Positions 44,058 to 49,445 of a DNA stretch of 49,445 bases are shown here, in pieces. Position 1 is the first letter of the stretch, and every line of letters begins with the position of its first letter. The notes under the pieces were generated by a model. It saw only the letters and a program-made list of their open reading frames with translations, did not search any database and was not told the origin of the DNA. Origin of the DNA: Streptantibioticus ferralitis. Lineage in GTDB: Bacteria; Actinomycetota; Actinomycetes; Streptomycetales; Streptomycetaceae. The DNA is taken from assembly GCF_029223525.1 (NCBI RefSeq), contig NZ_JARHTQ010000044.1, positions 1-49,445 on the forward strand. The letters run 5' to 3'. Position numbers and translations under genes: made by a program.

Positions 44058-45146
44058 GTGTCAGCAGACATACCGGACTTGGGGACACCGGGCTCGAAGG
44101 TTCCGACGGGTAGGCCGTCACCATGGCGTCGCCTGCTCGCGTGGTTGCTCGACTTCGCCATCGTTCTCACCGTGGCGGTGCTGATCGGCAGCTTCACCTT
44201 CCACCGGATCGCCGGCCAGGTGACCGGCCTTGGCGTGGTCGGGGAGAGCGTCTGGCGGATCCTCAGCTCTCGTGGGAACCTGCCCGGGACAGCCGAGGGC
44301 GTCGGTTTGTCCATTTGGGACACCACCGTCCTCGATGTCGAGGAGGCTTTCGGCGCCCTGCTGCTCTTCGCCTTCCTCTACCAGTTCGTGGCCCTCATGT
44401 GGACCCGCCGCACAGTGGGCAAGGCGCTGGCAGGTCTGCGCGTCGCACCTGACGGACCGCGGATGTCGGGCCCACTGGGACGGCGGCGTGCGGCTGTACG
44501 CGCCCTCGTCACCGCCGTGACCGATGTCGGCTGCTATGCCGTGGCCTGCTGCGTACTGCTCGACGGCGACTTCGCACTCGCCGTGCTGTGCTGGGTGATC
44601 GCGGTTGTCATTTTCTGGCTCAATGCCCTGGCCACGCTGTTCGGTACCGGCCGCTCCCTCGCCGACCGCTTGGCCGGCACCTCAGTCACCGGCGTGCAAT
44701 TGTTGCCCTCCGTCGCGTACGCCGCCGCCGAGAGGGGCCAAACCGTGTGGCGAGGGGGCCGCCAGGTTGCCCAGCAGGTCGCCGACCATGAACGGCTGCG
44801 CCAGATCACGGAGTCGGACCAAGCCCGCCGCGTGGCCGACCTCGGCCGGGCGGCCGCTCGCGGCGGTAGGAGCGCATGGGAGGGGACTCGCCAAGGCGCG
44901 CAGGGAGGTGCGCAGCGGGCGACGGACCGTGCCCGCCAGATCGCTGAGTCCGAGCTCGGACGTGCAGCGGCCGACAAGGGTCGCTCCGCTCTCGTCCGAG
45001 CCAGATCCGCCGCCCGCCTCCGGCGAGCCAAGCCGGAACAGCATCCTCTGCCCCCGCCCCCGCCCGGCAGCTTCGGTCCCCCTCCGCCGCCTGGCTTCGG
45101 CCCGCTGCCAGCCTCGCCCCCGCCGGACCTGCCGCCGGAGCAGTAA
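44058..45146 (+). CDS. RDD-family membrane protein with long helical C-terminal tail
   Basis: A 362-residue protein from GTG 44058. Residues 20-215 are an RDD domain: PSPWRRLLAWLLDFAIVLTV (the R and D residues of the motif), then FLYQFVALMWTRRTVGKALA with GLRV, and two more hydrophobic helices. Residues 225-325 form a charged, Ala/Arg/Gln-rich helical region with a repeated R-x-x-A-D-x-G-R-A pattern (QARRVADLGRAAARGGRSAW, then a second repeat). The end is Pro-rich (PPPPPGSFGPPPPPGFGPLP). RDD proteins are small transporters or membrane components; the tail suggests interaction with a cytoplasmic partner. Confidence 0.85.
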   Translation: MSADIPDLGTPGSKVPTGRPSPWRRLLAWLLDFAIVLTVAVLIGSFTFHRIAGQVTGLGVVGESVWRILSSRGNLPGTAEGVGLSIWDTTVLDVEEAFGALLLFAFLYQFVALMWTRRTVGKALAGLRVAPDGPRMSGPLGRRRAAVRALVTAVTDVGCYAVACCVLLDGDFALAVLCWVIAVVIFWLNALATLFGTGRSLADRLAGTSVTGVQLLPSVAYAAAERGQTVWRGGRQVAQQVADHERLRQITESDQARRVADLGRAAARGGRSAWEGTRQGAQGGAQRATDRARQIAESELGRAAADKGRSALVRARSAARLRRAKPEQHPLPPPPPGSFGPPPPPGFGPLPASPPPDLPPEQ

Positions 45147-45388
45147 CCGCCTCGAACCTCCTACTCATCGCTTCAGTACGGGATCGGCCGAGCCAACTCG
45201 TCGCAAACGACATGGTGTTCACCACTCGCGCCAGCCGGGCCCGTCGAAGTCAGCAACGACTTGCGAGGCGCTGACGACCGCCTCCGGCCACCCCGTTGAT
45301 GTCGGACGCGGAGGTCGAAGGCCCCGAAGCCTGATCGCCGTGATGGCGGCCAAGTAGGCTGCCCCACCGGCCAGTTGCCCGGCCAGGA

Positions 45389-46018
45389 TCACGACCGCGC
45401 TTCCTTGAACGCGGTGACAAGTTGGTCCGTGTGGACGATGGCGTGCGCGAAGGTGGGGCCGTTCAACTCATGGGCGGCGTACAGCATTTCGGGGAGGAAG
45501 GCGGCGGTGGCGTCGCGGACCAGCGTCACGTGGTAGCCGAGTTCCATGGCGAAACGGCTGGTGGACTCGATACAGGTGTTCGCCAGCAGGCCGACGACCA
45601 CCACGTGGGTGATGCCGTGCTGCTTGAGCTGGAGGTCCAGGTCGGTGTTGGCGAACCCGCTCTGCGCCCAGTGCTCGTGGGCGACGATGTCGCCTTCCTG
45701 CGGCTGGAAGTCGGGGTGGAACTCACCACCCCAGGTACCGCGGGCGAAGCTGTGCCGCTTCATGATGGCCCGCTGGGTCGGGTTCGGGTGATCCCATGTC
45801 TCGTAGTCGCCCGGCTCCCAGCGGCGGTGCGGGACGAACACCACTTGTACGCCGGCCTCGCGGGCGGAAGCGATCACGGAACGCAGGTGGTCCAGCAGGC
45901 CGACCTCCTTCGCCACGGGCTCCAGCCTGGGCCAGATCTTGCCGCCCTCGGAGAGGAAGTCGTTGTAGGGATCGACCAGCAGAACCGCCGTGCGGCGGGG
46001 GTCATAGGTCTGGGCCAC
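45389..46018 (-). CDS. isochorismatase-family cysteine hydrolase
   Basis: A 209-residue protein from ATG 46018. The catalytic Asp is in AVLLVDPYNDFLSEGG and the catalytic Cys in VVVGLLANTCIESTSRFAME. The usual catalytic Lys region reads VAHEHWAQSGFANTDLDLQL, with His/Glu where Lys is normally found; I have seen this form in a related subgroup. Family members hydrolyse amides, including nicotinamide, ureidoacrylate and isochorismate. A Trp-rich loop (HRRWEPGDYETWDHPNPTQR) is distinctive of the subgroup. It is downstream of secY, 67 bases away on the same strand. Confidence 0.85.
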   Translation of the reverse strand: MAQTYDPRRTAVLLVDPYNDFLSEGGKIWPRLEPVAKEVGLLDHLRSVIASAREAGVQVVFVPHRRWEPGDYETWDHPNPTQRAIMKRHSFARGTWGGEFHPDFQPQEGDIVAHEHWAQSGFANTDLDLQLKQHGITHVVVVGLLANTCIESTSRFAMELGYHVTLVRDATAAFLPEMLYAAHELNGPTFAHAIVHTDQLVTAFKEARS

Positions 46019-46085
46019 GGTCTCTCCTCAGATCTGGTGCCGCCCTCGCCGCCGGTCGCCAGCAGGCCCAACCAGGACGTAAGCG

Positions 46086-47405
46086 TCAGCGGAGGAACCC
46101 TTCGTAGCTGCGCTGCTGGAGCTGGCTCTCGATCTGCTTCACGGTCTCCAGGCCGACACCCACGATGATGAGGATGCTGGTGCCTCCGAAGGGGAAGTTG
46201 TTGGCGCTTCCCTGGAAGAACGCGATCGCCACCGTGGGCACGAGGGCGATCAGGCCCAGGTAGAGCGAGCCCGGCCAGGTGATCCGGTTGAGCACATAGC
46301 TCAGGTACTCCGCCGTGGGGCGACCGGCCCGGATACCTGGGATGAAGCCGCCATACTTATTCATGTTGTCGGCAACTTCCGCGGGGTTGAAGGAAATGGA
46401 CACGTAGAAGAAGGCGAAGAAGACGATCAGCAGGAAGTACAGGGTCAGGTAGATCGGGTGGTCACCCTTGGTCAGGTTGGTACTGATCCACTGTGCCCAC
46501 CCGGACGTGGAGTTTCTGCTGAACTGAACGACCAGGGCCGGAACGTAGAGCAGCGACGACGCGAAGATGACCGGGATGACACCGGCCTGGTTGACCTTGA
46601 CCGGGATGTACGTCGCTGTACCGCCGTAGGACCGGCGGCCGATCATGCGTTTCGCGTACTGGACCGGGATCCGGCGCTGGGCCTGCTCGACGAAGACCAC
46701 CAGGCAGACCATGACCAGGCCGACCGCGATCACGATGGCGAACTCGCCCCAACCGCCGACGATCTTGCCGGACTTCTTGATCCCCCACAGCGCGCTGGGG
46801 AACCCGGCCGCGATCGAGGTGAACATCAGGATCGACATGCCGTTGCCGATACCGCGGTCGGTGATGAGCTCACCGAGCCACATGACCAGGACAGTGCCCG
46901 CGGTCATCGAGATGACCATGATCGCGGTCCGGAAGATCGAGGTGTCCGGGATGATCTGGCCGCTGACCGTACAGGTGCGGAAGAGCGTGCCGCTCTGCGC
47001 GGTCGCGATCAAGCCGGTGCCCTGCAGCACGGCGAGTGCCAGCGTCAGGTACCGGGTGTACTGGGTGATCTTCGTCTGGCCCGCCTGGCCCTCCTTCTTC
47101 AGGGCCTCCAGGCGCGGAATGACCACGGTGAGCAGCTGCAGGATGATGCTCGCCGTGATGTACGGCACGATGCCGAGTGCGAAGATCGTCAGCTGCAGCA
47201 GCGCACCGCCGCTGAACAGGTTGACTATGCCGAAGAGGCCGCCGTTGCCCCCGGCCTCCTTGATGCATGTGTTGACATTGTGGTAGTCGATGCCCGGCAC
47301 CGGAATGTGCGCGCCGAACCTGTACAGCGCCAGGATGCCGAGCGTGAACAGCAGCTTTTTGCGCAGGTCAGGCGTCTTGAACGCCTGGGCAAAACCGGTA
47401 AGCAC
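46086..47405 (-). CDS. secY: SecY preprotein translocase subunit, solitary extra copy
   Basis: A complete 439-residue SecY with all ten membrane segments, from GTG 47405 with an ideal GGAGGT site. Landmarks: LRKKLLFTLGILALYRFGAH, the plug/first helix region GGLFGIVNLFSGGALLQ, PYITASIILQLLTVVIPRLE, GEFAIVIAVGLVMVCLVVFV, RRIPVQYAKRMIGRRSYGG, NQAGVIPVIFASSLLYVPAL and the end VGVGLETVKQIESQLQQRSY. SecY normally lies in the spc ribosomal operon with rplO and adk; here it has no ribosomal neighbours. The protein is close to but clearly distinct from the housekeeping Streptomyces form, so it appears to be a paralogue. Confidence 0.92.
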   Translation of the reverse strand: MLTGFAQAFKTPDLRKKLLFTLGILALYRFGAHIPVPGIDYHNVNTCIKEAGGNGGLFGIVNLFSGGALLQLTIFALGIVPYITASIILQLLTVVIPRLEALKKEGQAGQTKITQYTRYLTLALAVLQGTGLIATAQSGTLFRTCTVSGQIIPDTSIFRTAIMVISMTAGTVLVMWLGELITDRGIGNGMSILMFTSIAAGFPSALWGIKKSGKIVGGWGEFAIVIAVGLVMVCLVVFVEQAQRRIPVQYAKRMIGRRSYGGTATYIPVKVNQAGVIPVIFASSLLYVPALVVQFSRNSTSGWAQWISTNLTKGDHPIYLTLYFLLIVFFAFFYVSISFNPAEVADNMNKYGGFIPGIRAGRPTAEYLSYVLNRITWPGSLYLGLIALVPTVAIAFFQGSANNFPFGGTSILIIVGVGLETVKQIESQLQQRSYEGFLR

Positions 47406-47866
47406 GTGGTACCTCCTGCGCCTACCAGATCGCGCCGGGAGGAGAGGCCCGTCGCGAGGTGGACAGGTTCCTATCAGCCAGTGTCCGCCATTGGCGCCGC
47501 GTACGCACAATCTCCGTCCCGCGCAATCTCCGTCCCGCACAATGTCCGTCCAGAGCTGCCGGTGCTCGCCGCATTTCCCGGTCGTGGACCCCGGAGAGAA
47601 GTGGCCGACGGAGAATCCGAGTCCAGCGCCTCTGCGCGAGGATTTCGGGGAACACCCGCCAGGGCCTTTCAGAACCCGGGCTACAGTTCCCGGCTCCGCC
47701 GCATGAGCCAGCTCCACAACTGCCGTGACCTGGTCCATGGAGCATCAGCTTGGGAACTGAGATCCTGGGCGATTCGCTGAGGTACGCAGCCGTTGATGTC
47801 AGACCTAGATGTCGGCTTGGTCCTCGTATGGAACAACGCTGTCAGTCCTCGGCGTTGGCAGACCGG
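47406..47866. other. secY upstream region with a 16-bp triple repeat
   Basis: No gene that I can support in about 460 bases. It contains three tandem copies of GCACAATCTCCGTCCC (47505-47551; the second has GCGCAATC, the third GCACAATG). It should hold the secY promoter. Confidence 0.55.
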
Positions 47867-48049
47867 TCAGTAGATCCATCGCCTGATTGTGGAACTGACG
47901 CTCGGCACGAAGACAGCCTCTACTCGGCTGCAGCCGTGGTCTTTCAGGTACTGCTGCAGCGCGTCTCTATCGCCGGTGGTCTCCCACACCGGCCGGGCCG
48001 CCTCAACCATCTCGGCAATGCGCGCTTCCCGTGCTGGGCCCAGAGCCAC
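47867..48049 (-). CDS. small hypothetical protein
   Basis: A 60-residue protein from GTG 48049, preceded by GAGGGGGTCAC, a very good ribosome site. The sequence is helical and charged (GPAREARIAEMVEAARPVWE, TTGDRDALQQYLKDHGCSRV). The C-terminal 12 residues (SVSSTIRRWIY) look unlike the rest, so the gene may be a truncated copy of a longer one. I do not recognise it. The next 385 bases to the following gene hold no other gene that I can support. Confidence 0.5.
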   Translation of the reverse strand: MALGPAREARIAEMVEAARPVWETTGDRDALQQYLKDHGCSRVEAVFVPSVSSTIRRWIY

Positions 48050-48434
48050 GTGACCCCCTCTGACAATGAAAGCCACGATACCGGGCGGCAGCCGACGGGT
48101 ACCCGCACGTGATGCCACACGTAGCTCCGCGCCGTCGTTGCAGCTGCCGCCGTCGGCGGTGCCAGGACCGCCGCCTGCCGTTCTCTCCGTCACGAGGGTG
48201 TCCTCCGACAACTGCCGCACTCTCTCGCGGTAGCGCTGGGATGGCCAACGCCCCCTCAGGTGCCCGGCAGACGCGAAGCCGAGGCCAGCGGGCCATGCGG
48301 GTGGCGTCTCGGCGATGTCGCGCGACATCGGGGGTGGGTGCCGACTTGAATGATTCGGTAATCACACAATTGCGGTCTGTGTTGGCGCTGCGGGTGTTGT
48401 GCGCGGGTCACTTTGTCATGGAGAGGAGTCGTCG

Positions 48435-49103
48435 GTGCCTAAACGCAACGGCCTGCAGCCCGCCTCGGGTGGGCTGCGGCACGAGACCGGGGAGTCGCAG
48501 TCGTGGTCGCGGCTATGGCTGGCGGCGTTGGTGCTGCTGGCGGGGCTGGCCCTGCCTGCGCTCACGCCGGTCCAGCCCGCCCACGCCGCTACCGGGCGTA
48601 CGTCCGCCTCGGCGCGGGTGTCCGTGCAACCGAGTCAGCCGTCGTTGGCCATCGCCAAAACGCACGAGGGGAGGTTCGTGCAAGGCAGGAAAGGCGTGTA
48701 CACGATCAACGTGGGCAACGACGGGTCCGGCCCGACCGACGGCACCCCGGTCATCGTCCACGACACGCTTCCCAGAGAACTCGTCCCCGTCAGCATGACC
48801 GGCGCGGGCTGGGACTGCACCTTGTCCACCTTGACCTGCACGAACAGCGCTGTCCTTGGCGCCGGGTTTGCCTACACGCCCATCACCTTGACAGTAAAGA
48901 TCACCTGTCACGCCCGTGGCACGGTCACCAACCGCGCCACGGTGACCGGTGGCGGTGACACCACCATCCACACCGCCACCAACACCACCACCATCAGGCG
49001 AAGCGAACGCTGCCACCACCACCATCATCATCACCACCGCCACCACCATCACCGCCACCACCATCACCGCCACCACCACCGGGACGGCTGGCATCGGCAC
49101 TAG
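48435..49103 (+). CDS. secreted DUF11-domain protein with histidine-rich tail
   Basis: A 222-residue protein from GTG 48435, with GAGAGGAG upstream. The signal peptide has a twin-basic start, the core LWLAALVLLAGLALPALTPV and an A-H-A-A cleavage site near residue 47. Residues 65-180 are a DUF11 immunoglobulin-like domain (YTINVGNDGSGPTDG, VIVHDTLPRELVPV, GAGWDCTLSTLTCTNSA). The C-terminus after RSERC is about 27 residues that are nearly all His, broken by Arg every four residues and ending DGWHRH. That gives a natural polyhistidine metal-binding tail. The DNA is a CAC/CAT trinucleotide tract, so slippage could vary its length. Confidence 0.75.
   Translation: MPKRNGLQPASGGLRHETGESQSWSRLWLAALVLLAGLALPALTPVQPAHAATGRTSASARVSVQPSQPSLAIAKTHEGRFVQGRKGVYTINVGNDGSGPTDGTPVIVHDTLPRELVPVSMTGAGWDCTLSTLTCTNSAVLGAGFAYTPITLTVKITCHARGTVTNRATVTGGGDTTIHTATNTTTIRRSERCHHHHHHHHRHHHHRHHHHRHHHRDGWHRH
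49010..49082 (+). repeat. imperfect CAC/CAT/CGC trinucleotide tract
   Basis: A tract of about 73 bases made almost only of CAC, CAT and CGC codons, encoding the His-rich tail in frame. Other frames read as Pro/Ser or Thr/Ile/Ala repeats, and one of those continues open to 49338 without a known domain. It is a candidate slippage site. Confidence 0.85.
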
Positions 49104-49352
49104 GGCAAGGTCCGCTGCAGACACTGGCGGCCGCAGCGCACAAGCAAGTCCCAGCGCGGGAACTGGTCCCCCAACAGGAACTGGCCCCACAACGGCGCGG
49201 CCCAACCCCAGGGGCGCAAATAGGGGCTCGAATGACGGTCCCCAACCCCCAGACGACCGCACGCTGAAGAGCTCAACACCAGCCGCCGCCCGCGCCCCCC
49301 TGCAAGGGGCGCGGACGGCGGGTCTGACACGAAAATAGAGCTGTTCCCGCGC

Positions 49353-49445
49353 TCAGGTAGCTGCGATCGGTTCGAAGCGGACGGTCAGCCCGAGGCTGTT
49401 GGCTTCCCTCATTATGCGGCGCATGGCGCGCTCGGGGTCACGCTT
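49353..49445 (-). CDS. 3' end of a gene truncated by the window edge
   Basis: Thirty codons and a TGA stop, reading KRDPERAMRRIMREANSLGL then TVRFEPIAAT. Third positions are coding-like. The basic, helical ending resembles the tails of some transposases, but I do not recognise it with confidence. The 5' part lies beyond the window. Confidence 0.6.
   Translation of the reverse strand, partial: KRDPERAMRRIMREANSLGLTVRFEPIAAT

Noticed and set aside
45147-45388. Possible small genes between the RDD and isochorismatase-like genes
   Set aside because: Frames exist on both strands, but none has a ribosome site, coding bias or recognisable motif.
48949-49338. Plus-strand frame reading Thr/Ile/Ala repeats and continuing past the His tail
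   Set aside because: It has no start with a ribosome site, and the DUF11 domain runs in frame into the His codons. Kept only as a possible frameshift product.

Overview
The window is very GC-rich with strong G/C at third codon positions. It carries gene families that are typical of Streptomyces and close relatives: XRE regulators with a DUF5753-type ligand half paired with DUF397 genes, DUF6879, DUF6247, DUF6227, CGNR zinc-finger regulators, and frequent GTG starts. I read it as Streptomyces chromosome, probably away from the core, because it mixes intact metabolic operons with many small regulatory cassettes and several gene remnants. Function calls come from reading the translations; no database search was possible.

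Layout. 1-7.6 kb is an accessory zone: an XRE/DUF5753 regulator with two tandem DUF397 genes (96-1349), two small coupled genes (1610-1929), a minus-strand cluster of two small peptides plus a PIMT-like O-methyltransferase (2327-3741), a three-gene hypothetical/DUF6879/XRE cassette (4320-6085), DUF6247 with a broken downstream gene (6371-6979) and a CGNR regulator. A 185-bp direct repeat (1821-2005 and 6117-6301) brackets the peptide cluster and the DUF6879 cassette. 7.8-9.5 kb holds two alpha/beta hydrolases. 9.6-12.3 kb holds a divergent thiolase and CYP125-like P450 pair sharing a KstR-like operator, which suggests sterol side-chain metabolism. 12.5-16.8 kb holds an acyltransferase, a DHA2 drug exporter fused to a MarR-like domain, and unknown proteins.

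16.8-20.7 kb: two tandem promoter-plus-hairpin units that look like a duplicated small RNA gene, a HAD phosphatase, a GDT1-type manganese exporter under a yybP-ykoY riboswitch, a FetB-type permease, DoxX and DedA-like proteins. 20.9-25.6 kb: DUF6227, then a four-gene operon (ABC ATPase, permease, histidine kinase, response regulator). 26-34.5 kb: ArsR regulator, nitrate/sulfonate-type ABC transporter without a binding protein, lipoprotein polysaccharide deacetylase, PoxB-type pyruvate oxidase, fused PabAB aminodeoxychorismate synthase. 35-43.8 kb: HAD hydrolase, YkgJ-pentapeptide protein, XRE/MmyB regulator divergent from an SDR, NUDIX, a frameshifted CYTH pseudogene, OsmC, a maleylpyruvate isomerase-like protein, and TetR divergent from an alcohol dehydrogenase. 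44-49.4 kb: RDD membrane protein, isochorismatase-like hydrolase, a solitary extra secY, a secreted DUF11 protein with a histidine-rich tail, and the 3' end of one more gene.

The most interesting items are the imiditide-like peptide/methyltransferase cluster, the tandem covarying hairpin RNA units at 16770-17000, the manganese riboswitch, the solitary secY paralogue, and a recurring pattern in which the stop codon end of a minus-strand gene has been tandemly duplicated.
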